Assembly: GCF_018613535.1 (NCBI RefSeq)
Contig: NZ_JAGGQB010000006.1
Coordinates: forward strand, 124,001-188,000
Source: Bacillus sp. ISL-51
GTDB lineage: Bacteria; Bacillota; Bacilli; Bacillales; Bacillaceae
Direction of reading: 5' to 3'
DNA length: 64,000 bases
Shown here piece after piece: positions 9,533 to 20,360 of the stretch. Numbering within the stretch: the stretch's first letter is position 1; the number at the start of each line of letters is the position of its first letter. Both the position numbers and the translations under genes were made by a program. The notes beneath the pieces are model-generated. The model did not search any database, was not told the DNA's origin, and saw only the letters and a list, made by a program, of their open reading frames with translations.

Positions 9533-10474
9533 ATGAAACCTGTAAAGACGCAGACAGCGCAAACCGTTTCTTCAGTTCGTAAGGAGCCGCGCCGGCGCAA
9601 TGTGCTGTATTCAAAAAAAGCGGCGCCTTATCTTTTTACAGCGCCTTTTATCATTTCGTTTCTCGTTTTCTTTTTATACCCCATCATCAGCGTCTTCATC
9701 ATGAGTTTTCAGCGAATACTGCCGGGGGAAATCACATTTGTCGGTTTTTCCAATTATACCTCTCTCCTTAATCCAACCTTTTATACCGCTTTATTCAATA
9801 CATTGGAATACACCTTTTGGACGCTTTTAGTGCTGATTCCCGTGCCGCTTCTTTTGGCGGTGATCCTGAACTCAAAGCTGGTCAGGTTCAGGAATGTTTT
9901 TAAATCGGCTCTTTTTATACCGGCTTTAACATCGACGATCGTAGCCGGAATTATCTTCCGCCTGATTTTCGGCGAAATGAACACCTCGCTGGCAAATGAA
10001 ATCCTGATCAAACTGGGCGCCTCTCCGGAGAACTGGCTCAACAATAAAGAAACGGGCATGTTTTTGATGGTGCTGCTTGCGTCGTGGAGGTGGATGGGCA
10101 TTAACATTCTTTATTTTCTGGCAGGCCTGCAAAACGTGCCGAAAGAGCTGTACGAGGCTGCGGATATTGACGGCGCGAGTACGTGGAAAAAATTCCGGCA
10201 CATTACCCTTCCGTTTTTAAAGCCGGTCTCCGTTTATGTGTTAACCATCAGTATCATTGGCGGATTTAGGATGTTTGAAGAAAGCTATGTGCTTTGGCAA
10301 AATAATTCCCCGGGGAATATCGGTCTCACGCTTGTCGGCTATTTGTATCAGCAGGGGCTTGCTTACAATGAAATGGGGTACGGGGCGGCAATCGGTATTG
10401 TCCTTTTGCTTGTCATTTTAATTGTCAGCCTGGTTTCGCTAAAATTGTCAGGTTCGTTTAAAGGGGAGGGGTAA
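9533..10474 (+). CDS. araP: Arabino-oligosaccharide ABC permease AraP
   Basis: MalF-type inner-membrane subunit of the AraNPQ importer, 313 residues. The start is the ATG at 9533, 8 nt after GGGGAGGG; the frame is open further upstream inside araN but that is not a gene. About six hydrophobic segments are visible, the first at residues 30-55. The EAA loop that docks the ATPase is EAADIDGASTWKKF near residue 206, followed by HITLPFLKP. araQ starts 3 nt after its stop. Confidence 0.94.
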   Translation: MKPVKTQTAQTVSSVRKEPRRRNVLYSKKAAPYLFTAPFIISFLVFFLYPIISVFIMSFQRILPGEITFVGFSNYTSLLNPTFYTALFNTLEYTFWTLLVLIPVPLLLAVILNSKLVRFRNVFKSALFIPALTSTIVAGIIFRLIFGEMNTSLANEILIKLGASPENWLNNKETGMFLMVLLASWRWMGINILYFLAGLQNVPKELYEAADIDGASTWKKFRHITLPFLKPVSVYVLTISIIGGFRMFEESYVLWQNNSPGNIGLTLVGYLYQQGLAYNEMGYGAAIGIVLLLVILIVSLVSLKLSGSFKGEG

Positions 10475-10477
10475 TCG

Positions 10478-11320
10478 ATGCATGGCCATAACATGTCAGC
10501 CGTGTACAGAATTGCGTTTACGCTGTTTTTTATCATGCTGAGTCTGCTTTATATTTTTCCGATGCTCTGCTTATTGCTCGGCTCGTTAAAACCGTCGTCT
10601 GAGCTAATGCGTATCGGGCTGAATTTGCGTCTGGACCCTGATGTGATGAGTTTGGATAACTACACGTACTTATTCAGCGGAGGAAGCATCTATTTTAAAT
10701 GGTTTTTTAACAGTCTTGTGCTCGGCATTCTCACTACGGTACTGACACTGTTTTTTTCCTCTATGATTGGCTACGGGCTTGGTGTGTATGAGTTTAAAGG
10801 CAGAAATGTCATTTTTGTTCTTGTGCTGATCATTATGATGGTGCCGCTTGAGGTCATGATGCTGCCGTTATTTAAACTGACGGTGGGCCTTCATTTGATT
10901 GATTCTTATATGGGTGTGATTTTGCCGTTTATTGTGTCGCCTGTCGCCGTTTTCTTTTTCAGGCAATATGCCCTCGGGCTTCCGAAAGACCTGCTGGATT
11001 CAGCAAGGATGGACGGCTGCACCGAATTCGGAATTTTCTTCAGAATTATGGCGCCGCTGATGAAGCCGGCATTCGGCGCGATGATCATCCTCCAGTCTTT
11101 AAATAGCTGGAATAACTTTTTATGGCCGCTGATCGTGCTTCGGTCGAAAGAAATGTTTACGCTTCCAATCGGGCTGTCAGGTTTGCTGAGTCCGTACGGC
11201 AATAATTATGACATGCTGATTTCCGGTTCGGTTTTTGCGATTCTGCCGGTTATCATCATATTCTTATTTTTCCAAAAATACTTTATTTCCGGTCTGACAG
11301 TCGGCGGAGTTAAAGGATAA
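10478..11320 (+). CDS. araQ: Arabino-oligosaccharide ABC permease AraQ
   Basis: MalG-type partner of AraP, 280 residues, with six predicted membrane segments beginning near residue 10. The ATPase-docking EAA-type loop is DSARMDGCTEFGIFF near residue 173, ending in MAPLMKP. ATG lies 5 nt after GGGGAGGGG at the end of araP. In B. subtilis AraQ also serves other oligosaccharide importers. Confidence 0.94.
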   Translation: MHGHNMSAVYRIAFTLFFIMLSLLYIFPMLCLLLGSLKPSSELMRIGLNLRLDPDVMSLDNYTYLFSGGSIYFKWFFNSLVLGILTTVLTLFFSSMIGYGLGVYEFKGRNVIFVLVLIIMMVPLEVMMLPLFKLTVGLHLIDSYMGVILPFIVSPVAVFFFRQYALGLPKDLLDSARMDGCTEFGIFFRIMAPLMKPAFGAMIILQSLNSWNNFLWPLIVLRSKEMFTLPIGLSGLLSPYGNNYDMLISGSVFAILPVIIIFLFFQKYFISGLTVGGVKG

Positions 11321-12838
<1,518 letters not shown>

Positions 12839-12846
12839 ATTGATAG

Positions 12847-12874
12847 AAGCCGGTCCATGCTGCCGGCTTTTTTT
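12847..12874 (+). terminator. Terminator of the arabinose operon
   Basis: AAGCCGG / CCGGCTT stem, 9-nt loop, then a T7 run. Confidence 0.8.
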
Positions 12875-12905
12875 GCATAAAAACCATCTCCCGTTATTGT
12901 GTAAT

Positions 12906-12914
12906 TGTGATAAT
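12906..12914 (+). promoter_or_regulatory. Possible extended -10 promoter of cstA
   Basis: TG-T-GATAAT resembles an extended -10 element; no convincing -35 lies 16-18 bp upstream. Tentative. Confidence 0.3.
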
Positions 12915-12946
12915 ATTTAGAAAAAGAGAAAAGGGGCTGGGAATAA

Positions 12947-14743
12947 ATGAATGCGATTACAATCGTAATAGCGTCTATGTGTATATTGGCTATCGCTTAC
13001 CGTTTATACGGAACATTTATGATGGTGAAAGTATTAAAAATCACCGATCACACACCGACTCCGGCCCATACGCTTGAGGATGGGAAAGACTATGTGCCTA
13101 CGAATAAATGGGTGTCTTTCGGCCATCATTTTGCTGCGATCGCTGCGGCCGGTCCGCTTGTCGGGCCGATCCTGGCCGCGCAGTTCGGTTATTTGCCCGG
13201 GCTGTTGTGGCTGCTGATCGGGGCTGTGATCGGAGGAGCCGTTCATGATATCGTCGTGTTGTTTGCATCAATGCGAAAAAATGGAAAAACGCTGTCTGAG
13301 GTCGCAAAAGACGAGCTTGGACCCGTGGCCGGCTTTTGTACGGGTCTTTCTATGCTGTTTATCATTACGATCACCATGGCGGGGCTGTCTATGGTTGTGC
13401 TGCATGCGCTTGAGAAAAACCCGTGGGGAACGTTTGCGGTAGGAATCACGATTCCGATTGCGATGGGGGTTGGAATTTATTATAAAAAAACAGGAAATCT
13501 AAAGCTTGCTTCTGCTGTCGGTTTTCTTTTGTTAATGGCCGGCGTTGTGATCGGGCCGTGGCTGCAAAAAACCGCACTTGGCGACATACTGACGCTTGAT
13601 GCGAAAACGCTGGCGATTGCCCTCCCCGTCTATGCGTTTTTTGCCGCCGCGCTTCCTGTGTGGCTTTTGCTGGCTCCGCGTGATTATTTAAGCAGTTTTA
13701 TGAAGATAGGGGTTTTCATCGCCTTGATCGCCGGTGTATTTTTCGTTAATCCGGCCATTAAGTTTCCTGCATTTACCGAGTTTATTCATGGCGGCGGCCC
13801 GGTTATCGCCGGTCCTGTCTGGCCGTTTATTTCGATAACCATTGCCTGCGGCGCCATCTCGGGCTTTCACGCGTTTGTCGGTTCCGGCACGACGCCGAAA
13901 ATGCTGGACAAATGGAGCGACATGAAGCCTGTTGCTTTTGGGGCGATGCTTGTGGAATGCCTTGTCGGGATTATGGCGCTTATCGCCGCCGCGGCTCTTG
14001 AGCCTGCCGATTATTTTGCCATTAACAGCACGCCTGAGATGTTCCGCGCGCTCGGAATGAACGTCGTCCATCTGCCGGATCTGAGCAAAGAAATCGGACT
14101 CAGCCTCGAAGGAAGAACGGGCGGCGCTGTTACGCTGGCCGTCGGGATGACGTATATCTTTACCGGAATTCCGTTTTTCAGTCATTTGGCTTCATACTTT
14201 TTTCAATTTGTCATTATGTTTGAAGCGGTCTTCATTTTAACGGCGATTGACGCGGGGACCCGTGTCGCCCGTTATTTAATTCAAGAGTTCTTCGGTGAAT
14301 TGTATAAGCCGCTGAAAAAAACAGACTGGCTGCCCGGCTCCTTTTTTTCAAGCGCGCTCGCCTGCCTGCTGTGGGGGTATCTTCTGTATTCAGGTGATAT
14401 CAGCTCAATCTGGGCGCTGTTTGGGGTATCCAATCAGCTTATGGCGTCAGTCGGCTTAATCATCGGAGCGACCGTTGTTTTGAAAATTGCCGATAAACGG
14501 CGCTATATGCTGACTTGCCTGGTTCCTCTCGCCTATTTATATGTTACTGTCAACTATGCAGGCTATTGGATGGTGCGGTATGTGTATTTGAACCCCGAAG
14601 CGGCGGGTTACAATGTGCCAAATGGCGTGTTATCCATTATTATGCTGCTGCTGGGGCTTGTGATCATCATTGCGGCTTTGAAAAAATGGATGCACATGTG
14701 GCGAGACCCGAGTGCGAGATTGGAAGCGTCGATTCCGGGATAA
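12947..14743 (+). CDS. cstA: Carbon starvation protein CstA (membrane transporter)
   Basis: 598 residues, the length of B. subtilis CstA, with about 14-16 hydrophobic segments along its length. The conserved cytosolic-side segments WVSFGHHFAAIAAAGP (about residue 55) and GSGTTPKMLDKW (about 315) are diagnostic of the CstA family. Members take up peptides or pyruvate when carbon runs short; the exact substrate here is unknown. AAGGGGCTGGG lies 6 nt before the ATG. It has its own unit between the ara terminator and the convergent glcF gene. Confidence 0.93.
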   Translation: MNAITIVIASMCILAIAYRLYGTFMMVKVLKITDHTPTPAHTLEDGKDYVPTNKWVSFGHHFAAIAAAGPLVGPILAAQFGYLPGLLWLLIGAVIGGAVHDIVVLFASMRKNGKTLSEVAKDELGPVAGFCTGLSMLFIITITMAGLSMVVLHALEKNPWGTFAVGITIPIAMGVGIYYKKTGNLKLASAVGFLLLMAGVVIGPWLQKTALGDILTLDAKTLAIALPVYAFFAAALPVWLLLAPRDYLSSFMKIGVFIALIAGVFFVNPAIKFPAFTEFIHGGGPVIAGPVWPFISITIACGAISGFHAFVGSGTTPKMLDKWSDMKPVAFGAMLVECLVGIMALIAAAALEPADYFAINSTPEMFRALGMNVVHLPDLSKEIGLSLEGRTGGAVTLAVGMTYIFTGIPFFSHLASYFFQFVIMFEAVFILTAIDAGTRVARYLIQEFFGELYKPLKKTDWLPGSFFSSALACLLWGYLLYSGDISSIWALFGVSNQLMASVGLIIGATVVLKIADKRRYMLTCLVPLAYLYVTVNYAGYWMVRYVYLNPEAAGYNVPNGVLSIIMLLLGLVIIIAALKKWMHMWRDPSARLEASIPG

Positions 14744-14879
14744 TGTTGGAATTTGGAGGATTTGTCGGTCAGTGTTCAGCACGAACTTAAAAGTTACAGC
14801 GAGAGGTATCTTGCGATAAGGAAGCAAATATGATCTGTTTGATCCAGCGTTTGCTTCAGGTGCATTCCTGTTCGCTTTT
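14744..14879. other. cstA-glcF intergenic, possible weak cstA terminator
   Basis: An 8-bp inverted repeat, GAAGCAAA (14821-14828) with TTTGCTTC (14850-14857), is followed by CAGG-N6-CCTG and then a T-run at 14875-14882. It could end cstA transcripts, but the 21-nt loop and distant T-run make this weak. No gene is seen. Confidence 0.3.
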
Positions 14880-14923
14880 TTTAAAAAAGTAAAGCCGCGG
14901 AGACCAAGCCGTACCCCGCGGCT
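14880..14923 (-). terminator. Terminator of glcD-glcF
   Basis: A perfect 8-bp stem AGCCGCGG / CCGCGGCT (14893-14923) precedes, on the minus strand, the U-rich tail TTTACTTTTTT. Confidence 0.75.
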
Positions 14924-14934
14924 GTATTCAGCAG

Positions 14935-16263
14935 TTATGACAAATTCATCGCTTCCAGCAAATAGTCCGCCAGATGAACCGCCCGCACCCGGCTGCTTAA
15001 TCCTTCACGCTGAATTCCGAGCTGCATCTGTAGAAGACACCCCGGATTGGCTGTAACGATAACAGCGGCTTCTGTTTTTTTTGCTGATTTCATTTTGCTG
15101 TCTAATATTTTCATAGACATCTCAGATTCCACAATATTATAAATACCCGCAGATCCGCAGCAGCTGTCCGCTTTTTCCATTTCTCTGTATTCGGCCCCTT
15201 CAATGCTTTTCAGCAGCTGACGGGGCTCTTCTGACGTGTGCATGACATTGCGGAGGTGGCAGGAGTCCTGATAAGTGACGATATGCGGCGTTTGCGCCTG
15301 TAAGTTCTTTTCATGAAATCCCAGTTCAACCAATACCGATGAAAAATCCTTGAGCTTCCGTACGAAATGACGGGCCCGTTCCGCCCATTCAGGCTCATCC
15401 TTTAATAAATGTGCGTAATCCTGAAGAAAGGCGCCGCAGCCGCCGGCGTTCGTAATAATATAATCAGCGTCAAGGGCTTCAAAGGCTGCGATATTCCGTT
15501 TGGCCAGTTCTTTTCCCGTTTCCTTTTCTCCGCTGTGTCCGTGGAGCGCGCCGCAGCACGCCTGACCGTCCGGAATCACGATCTCACAGCCCGCTTTCTG
15601 TAAAAGCGATGTCGTCGCATGATTGGTTGCTAAAAACAAAGTATCCATTAAACAGCCGGAGAAAAAAGCGGCCCGTTTTTGAACGGAGTGTGCGGCCGGA
15701 AGAAAACGGGGACGTTCCTTCATGTCTTTCCGCTTCGGGACGGGAGGTAGCACTTTTTCCATCGTACGCAAATGCTCAGGCAGGATGCGGAGCATACCGG
15801 TTTTTCTGACGGCTGTCTGCAAGCCTGACCGCTGGTACAGCCCGAGAAGCCCGGCGGCTGTCTGCATGCGGTTTTGATGGGGAAAAAGCCCTTTAAAGGC
15901 GGCCTTTCGTAAAAGGCGCACGCCAGGCGTATGTTTTTTGTTTTGATTGATGATGTCCCGCGCTTCCTCAAGCAGCTGCCCGTAATTGACGCCGGCAGGG
16001 CAGACAGGCTCGCATGCCCGGCACCCGAGACAAAGCGCAAGCGAACGTTCAACATCTTCATCAGGTTCAATCTGCCCGTCGGCGACTGCTTTCATTAACG
16101 CGATCCGGCCGCGCGGCGAATGGGATTCCTGAAAGCCGGATTCGATATAAGTCGGACAGGAAGGAAGGCAGAAGCCGCAGCGCATACAGTTCAGCAATTC
16201 GCTTTCATCCATGCGGTTTTTGAATTCTTCCTGAATCTCTTTCTTTTCCTTTGCCGTTGTCAT
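14935..16263 (-). CDS. glcF: Glycolate oxidase iron-sulfur subunit
   Basis: 442 residues. Two ferredoxin-type clusters: Cys26-29-32-36 (CMRCGFCLPSCP) and Cys78-81-84-88 (CLGCRACEPVCP). Two CCG-type domains follow (CCGALHGHSG and CCGSAG), as in heterodisulfide-reductase-like electron carriers. It would accept electrons from the GlcD flavoprotein during glycolate oxidation to glyoxylate. Its start codon overlaps the glcD stop by 4 nt (ATGA), so the two are translationally coupled. Confidence 0.93.
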   Translation of the reverse strand: MTTAKEKKEIQEEFKNRMDESELLNCMRCGFCLPSCPTYIESGFQESHSPRGRIALMKAVADGQIEPDEDVERSLALCLGCRACEPVCPAGVNYGQLLEEARDIINQNKKHTPGVRLLRKAAFKGLFPHQNRMQTAAGLLGLYQRSGLQTAVRKTGMLRILPEHLRTMEKVLPPVPKRKDMKERPRFLPAAHSVQKRAAFFSGCLMDTLFLATNHATTSLLQKAGCEIVIPDGQACCGALHGHSGEKETGKELAKRNIAAFEALDADYIITNAGGCGAFLQDYAHLLKDEPEWAERARHFVRKLKDFSSVLVELGFHEKNLQAQTPHIVTYQDSCHLRNVMHTSEEPRQLLKSIEGAEYREMEKADSCCGSAGIYNIVESEMSMKILDSKMKSAKKTEAAVIVTANPGCLLQMQLGIQREGLSSRVRAVHLADYLLEAMNLS

Positions 16264-17672
16264 TTCGTCACCACCACGCGTTTTCTTGCAGGATTGGCAA
16301 ATATTTTTCCGGGGTTCAACAGATTATGCGGGTCCAGCGCCTGTTTAATGGCTTTCATCGCGGAGATTCCTTCTTTTTTCAGTTTCATTTCTAAATACGG
16401 CGCTTTCACAATGCCGACTCCGTGTTCACCCGTAATCGTTCCGCCAAGTTCAATCGCTTTCTCAAAAATATCGGCGAAGGCCTTTTCGACACGTTCCATT
16501 TCCTCTTCATTTCTGATATCAGTGGTGCACGTCGGGTGAAGGTTGCCGTCGCCAGCATGGCCGAATGTGCAAATAGAAAGGCTGTATGTTTCAGCAATCT
16601 CGTTAATGGCTTTGACCATGTTAGCGATCTGTGACCGCGGTACGGTCGCATCTTCCAAAATCGTTGTCGGTTTCAGCCTGGCCAGCGCAGATAATGCGGA
16701 TCGCCGGGCTTCTGTAAGGGCAAACGCCTCTTGTTCCGTTTTGGCGGTTTGAACCGACACGGCCGCGCCTTTTTTACAGATAGCTTCAATTTTTTCTATA
16801 TCTCGTGTGACAGTATCATAGGCACCGTCCTGTTCAATCAGAAGAACGGCTTTTGCACTTGTCGGCAGTCCGATTTTGGCGTAATCTTCAATGACCTGCA
16901 GCGTCGGCTGATCCAAAAATTCGAGTGTTGCCGGAATGATTTTCTCAGCTATGATCGCAGAAACGGTTTCCGCCGCTGCTTCAATATTTTCATAGAGTGC
17001 AAGAAGCGTTTTTTTCGTTTCCGGCTTCGGCACAAGTTTTAATGTCGCTTCTGTCACAATGCCGAGCGTGCCCTCTGATCCGACGAAAAGTCTTGTGAGA
17101 TCATAACCGGCGACATCCTTCGTCAGCTTTCCGCCGGTGCGGATAATATCACCATTGGCCAGAACGGCTTCAAGGCCAAGCACATAATCCCGGGTGACGC
17201 CGTATTTCAAACCGCGCAGTCCTCCGGAATTTTCATTGATATTTCCGCCGATTGTCGATATTTTCATGCTGCTTGGATCAGGAGGATAAAATAACTCCTT
17301 TTGTTCGACCGCGTGAATCATATCAAGCGTAATCACGCCCGGCTGAACGGTGATAGTCAAATTCTCTTCATCTAAATCAAGAATGCGGTTCATATGTTTA
17401 CATAAAAGAACAAGTCCGCCTTCAGACGGGCACGTTCCGCCGCATAAATTTGTGCCTGATCCCCTTGGCACAATCGGAATTCCGTGCTCGCTGCAAATGG
17501 TTAAAATGCGTGATACGTCTTCCGCGGAGCGGGGGGCTATCACCGCATCCGGCATCGCTTGCAGCTGCGGCGCAGCATCATAGGAATAAACAAGGCGCCC
17601 CGCCGTTGAGTCATCATAATTCTCATGCCCGACAGCCCGGATGAACTGCTCCTTTGCTTCTCGTGAAATCAC
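16260..17672 (-). CDS. glcD: Glycolate oxidase FAD-linked subunit
   Basis: FAD-linked (S)-2-hydroxy-acid oxidase subunit, 470 residues from the GTG at 17672. That start has AAGGAGG ten nt upstream (17683-17689); the frame extends to 17729 but the extension has no ribosome site and is not conserved. The PCMH-type FAD domain shows PRGSGTNLCGG (about residue 70) and VGSEGTLGIVTEA (about 190). The C-terminal oxidase domain contains GHAGDGNLHP and TGEHGVG. It forms a two-gene operon with glcF; a cre-like site lies just upstream. Confidence 0.92.
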   Translation of the reverse strand: MISREAKEQFIRAVGHENYDDSTAGRLVYSYDAAPQLQAMPDAVIAPRSAEDVSRILTICSEHGIPIVPRGSGTNLCGGTCPSEGGLVLLCKHMNRILDLDEENLTITVQPGVITLDMIHAVEQKELFYPPDPSSMKISTIGGNINENSGGLRGLKYGVTRDYVLGLEAVLANGDIIRTGGKLTKDVAGYDLTRLFVGSEGTLGIVTEATLKLVPKPETKKTLLALYENIEAAAETVSAIIAEKIIPATLEFLDQPTLQVIEDYAKIGLPTSAKAVLLIEQDGAYDTVTRDIEKIEAICKKGAAVSVQTAKTEQEAFALTEARRSALSALARLKPTTILEDATVPRSQIANMVKAINEIAETYSLSICTFGHAGDGNLHPTCTTDIRNEEEMERVEKAFADIFEKAIELGGTITGEHGVGIVKAPYLEMKLKKEGISAMKAIKQALDPHNLLNPGKIFANPARKRVVVTK

Positions 17673-17693
17673 TTTCTCCCAACCTCCTTGATA

Positions 17694-17708
17694 AGAAAAG
17701 CGTTTTCG
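17694..17708 (-). promoter_or_regulatory. Candidate CcpA cre site of glcDF
   Basis: The palindrome GAAAAGCGTTTTC lies in a good cre context, 22-36 nt upstream of the glcD start and next to its Shine-Dalgarno. Glucose repression of glycolate use is inferred. Confidence 0.6.
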
Positions 17709-17777
17709 TTTTATTGTAAAGAAAAACAAACCAGCACACTATGGAGAAACATCCGAAAAAAGAGCCTTGTATTCTGC

Positions 17778-18857
17778 CTATTTTGTATCTTGATCTAAAA
17801 AACGGAGCGCTAAATAAAAAGCCGTGATATCTTCGGGATGATCAAGCTTCATTTTTGTCAGCGTTTCTAATTTTGAAAGGCGGTAGCGCAATGTATTGAT
17901 ATGAATGTGCATGTCAGCTGCCGTGCGCTTTAACGATAAATTCCGGCTGAACAAAGCACGCAGCGTATCCAGCAGCTCCTCGTGTTCAAGCGCGTTTTGA
18001 AAGACCCGCTGTGAAAATTCCGTCCGTGTGCCGGTCTTGATATCGGCGAGGCACATGTCGAGCTTTAAGTCTTCTTCATAAACCGCTTGCTGCTTTGCGA
18101 TGCCGACAGTAAGCGCCTTCTCGGCTTGTTCATATGATTCCGGCAGACGCGGTCCCGGGACAGTCCGGCCGATTCCTGCCATGACAGGCTTCGTAAAAAT
18201 GGCTCGAATCCTTCTGATAAGCTGTTCCTTAGAGCCGGATCCTGTTTTATGGTTAATGAGAATGCGCTCATTTCCCCAGCGTACAAACAGATCCGAAGGG
18301 CATTCGTTTTGCCAAAGCCGGCCCATTTGCTCCGCTTCATGTTGGTGATAGGCACCTTGAATCAGGATGATTTGGCGGTGTGAGCTGAGGTCTGCTCCGA
18401 GAAGCTTCGCCTTTTCCAAAAAGCCCGGCGACCATTCTTTTAATTGCAGCCAATCAACCATAAAGGATTCGAGCATTCTTGCCTGCCACTGCGCCTGCTC
18501 CATGTGGCGCGCTTCTTTGATGAAAAGCTCTGTCATTTTTCTGAGCAATTCTCCAAAAGGCAATATCTCATCCGGTTTTCCGGTCAAACCGAACACAGCA
18601 ATGACCTCATGCCCTGAAAAGACGGGAAGATTGAGGCCGGATTTGACCCCCTCAAGCTGTTTTTCATCTTCTTTTGTTATAATCACATTCCGCTTTTCGC
18701 GCGCGCAGATCAGCGCGCCTTCATGAAAACGGCCGATGCGCGTTTCATTTGTGCCGGCGATGATCATCCCCTCGGTATCAGTGATAATCACTTCACGGCT
18801 GTACATGTGTTTCACTTCGGCAATCATTTTTTTTGCCAGTTCAGGCTGTAGCAGCAT
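17778..18857 (-). CDS. ysfB: CdaR-family transcriptional regulator YsfB
   Basis: 359 residues from the ATG at 18857, which has GAGGGG 7 nt upstream; the in-frame ATG at 18875 has no such site. The N-terminal part (MLLQPELAKKMI ... VIITDTEGMIIAGT) is the sugar-diacid recognition domain. The middle resembles a degenerate GGDEF-like region, and the C-terminus has a PucR-type helix-turn-helix (SLKRTAADMHIHINTLRYRL, about residue 310). It lies on the same strand just before glcDF and probably senses a two-carbon or diacid compound to control them; that is inference from position. Confidence 0.88.
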   Translation of the reverse strand: MLLQPELAKKMIAEVKHMYSREVIITDTEGMIIAGTNETRIGRFHEGALICAREKRNVIITKEDEKQLEGVKSGLNLPVFSGHEVIAVFGLTGKPDEILPFGELLRKMTELFIKEARHMEQAQWQARMLESFMVDWLQLKEWSPGFLEKAKLLGADLSSHRQIILIQGAYHQHEAEQMGRLWQNECPSDLFVRWGNERILINHKTGSGSKEQLIRRIRAIFTKPVMAGIGRTVPGPRLPESYEQAEKALTVGIAKQQAVYEEDLKLDMCLADIKTGTRTEFSQRVFQNALEHEELLDTLRALFSRNLSLKRTAADMHIHINTLRYRLSKLETLTKMKLDHPEDITAFYLALRFLDQDTK

Positions 18858-18883
18858 GGCGATCCCCCTCGCCATTATTATAC

Positions 18884-18914
18884 AAAAAAAACCGGGTGTC
18901 CCATCACCCGGTTT
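18884..18914 (-). terminator. Terminator of sspI
   Basis: An 8-bp stem ACCGGGTG / CACCCGGT with a 6-nt loop. On the minus strand it is followed by TTTTTTTT. Confidence 0.85.
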
Positions 18915-18918
18915 ACGC

Positions 18919-19134
18919 TTATTGAGCAGGTTTTAAACCGCCTTCTAATGTTTTGAGCATTTCATTTTTTTCTGATTCTGACGCATGCTGCCAAAGAACC
19001 TCGAATAACACGCCGAGGCCCGGGAGCATTTTCTCTTCACCGCTTTGGATGGCGTCAACGATGGTATGTTCAAGCTGGTCTTGGTTATTGCCTGTTACAT
19101 TGGCAATAACGGCGTTGCGTAAATTAAGATCCAT
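18919..19134 (-). CDS. sspI: Small acid-soluble spore protein SspI
   Basis: 71 residues, the exact length of B. subtilis SspI, with the family features [15 protein letters not shown] at the start and a glutamate-rich helix ending in GGLKPAQ. A minor spore-core protein expected to be made in the forespore under sigma-G. AGAAGGAG lies upstream of the ATG. A CATAATA element sits about 60 nt upstream on the minus strand but without a clear -35, so I do not list it as a promoter. Single-gene unit with its own terminator. Confidence 0.93.
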   Translation of the reverse strand: MDLNLRNAVIANVTGNNQDQLEHTIVDAIQSGEEKMLPGLGVLFEVLWQHASESEKNEMLKTLEGGLKPAQ

Positions 19135-19254
19135 TTCAACCGCTCCTTCTTCTTGTATGTGATACGCATATTCTTACCGCGCACGCGGTTTATTATGTGC
19201 TGTTCTTGAGATATAATAACAACATGCCTGAAAAAAGGAGAGCACAGGAATAAA

Positions 19255-20001
19255 GTGAAACGAATCGACTCTGCAAAAAACCAAAAAGTGAAGGATTGGA
19301 AAAAACTTCACACGAAAAAAGACAGAACCAAAACGAACACATTTCTTATAGAAGGAGAGCATCTCACAGAAGAAGCCCTCAAAGCTAAGGGAACGGTAAA
19401 AGAAATACTTGTGAAAAATGAGAGCGCCATTCCCGCTGACCTGGATATGAGCATCCCGTGTTATGTGCTGAGTGAAGATGCGTTTTCCGCCGTGACAGAA
19501 ACGGAAACGCCGCAGCAGATTGCCGCTGTCTGCCATATGCCCCTTGAGAAACCGGATGAATTGAAGCGGCTGCTTCTGATAGATGCCGTGCAGGATCCGG
19601 GAAACCTCGGAACGATGATCCGTACGGCCGATGCGGCGGGAATAGACGCCGTTGTCCTTGGAGAAGGAACAGCAGACCCTTATAACGGAAAAACGCTGCG
19701 CTCGGCTCAAGGATCTCATTTTCACATTCCGATACTAAAACGTCCTCTCGAAACCTTCGTCGATGACTTAAAGGCGCGCGGCGTCGCCATTTACGGCACG
19801 GCGCTTCAAAACGGGGCGGCCTATCAGAGCGTGAAGCCTGAGGAGGCTTTTGCGTTAATCGTCGGCAACGAGGGAGCAGGTGTGAATAACGGCCTGTTGC
19901 AAAAAACAGACCTCAATCTGTACGTTCCGCTGTACGGCCAGGCAGAATCGCTGAACGTGGCGGTAGCGGCGGCTATCCTCCTGTACCATCTCAGAGGATA
20001 G
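19255..20001 (+). CDS. ysgA: TrmH/SpoU-family RNA 2'-O-methyltransferase YsgA
   Basis: 248 residues from a GTG start; the Shine-Dalgarno is either AGGAG 14 nt away or CAGGAA 5 nt away. The N-terminal L30e-like substrate-binding domain includes FLIEGEHLTEEAL. The C-terminal trefoil-knot domain has all three SPOUT motifs: NLGTMIRTADAAG, VGNEGAGV and LNVAVAAAILLYHL. These bind S-adenosylmethionine. The target, probably 23S rRNA, cannot be read from the sequence. A TATAAT at 19212-19217 may be its -10 element. Confidence 0.9.
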   Translation: MKRIDSAKNQKVKDWKKLHTKKDRTKTNTFLIEGEHLTEEALKAKGTVKEILVKNESAIPADLDMSIPCYVLSEDAFSAVTETETPQQIAAVCHMPLEKPDELKRLLLIDAVQDPGNLGTMIRTADAAGIDAVVLGEGTADPYNGKTLRSAQGSHFHIPILKRPLETFVDDLKARGVAIYGTALQNGAAYQSVKPEEAFALIVGNEGAGVNNGLLQKTDLNLYVPLYGQAESLNVAVAAAILLYHLRG

Positions 20002-20003
20002 TG

Positions 20004-20032
20004 TTGCACGGAGCTGAGAATTTCACTATAAT
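20004..20032 (+). promoter_or_regulatory. Sigma-A promoter of pheST
   Basis: TTGCAC (20004-20009), a 17-bp spacer and TATAAT (20027-20032), starting right at the end of ysgA. Confidence 0.85.
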
Positions 20033-20039
20033 AGATAGC

Positions 20040-20308
20040 AATAATGTAAAAACCGTGACAGAGGACATCAATTTTTGCCATCACTGCCTTCCAGGGAGAA
20101 AATGCCGCTGACTGAGAGCATTTTTATCGCAGCTCGGAAATTGATTTTCACCTCTCGAGTTGTCACCGGGACCGCGCAAAACGCGCGTAAAGGTGAACCG
20201 GAACTGTAGTGTCCGTTATGTCAATGAAGCTGTCGGCAGATAAGTCTGCCTTAAAAAGGGTGGTACCGCGGCCACAACTCGTCCCTTCTGCAAGGGGCGG
20301 GTTTTTTT
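20040..20308 (+). promoter_or_regulatory. T-box riboswitch, phenylalanine, upstream of pheST
   Basis: The leader contains the invariant T-box AAGGGTGGTACCGCGG at 20256-20271 and then a terminator (GTCCCTT / AAGGGGC-type stem, loop CTGC) with T7 at 20302-20308. The likely specifier is TTC followed by A at 20147-20149, consistent with tRNA-Phe. Uncharged tRNA would stabilise the antiterminator and allow pheST transcription. Confidence 0.92.
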
Positions 20309-20360
20309 GTTTTCAAAAAAAGGCATAGAACGGTTTGTTTATATAAAAGGAGGATGCATG

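Noticed and set aside
13688..14185. 165-codon open frame antisense to cstA
   Set aside because: Arginine-rich, low-complexity translation typical of an antisense shadow frame.
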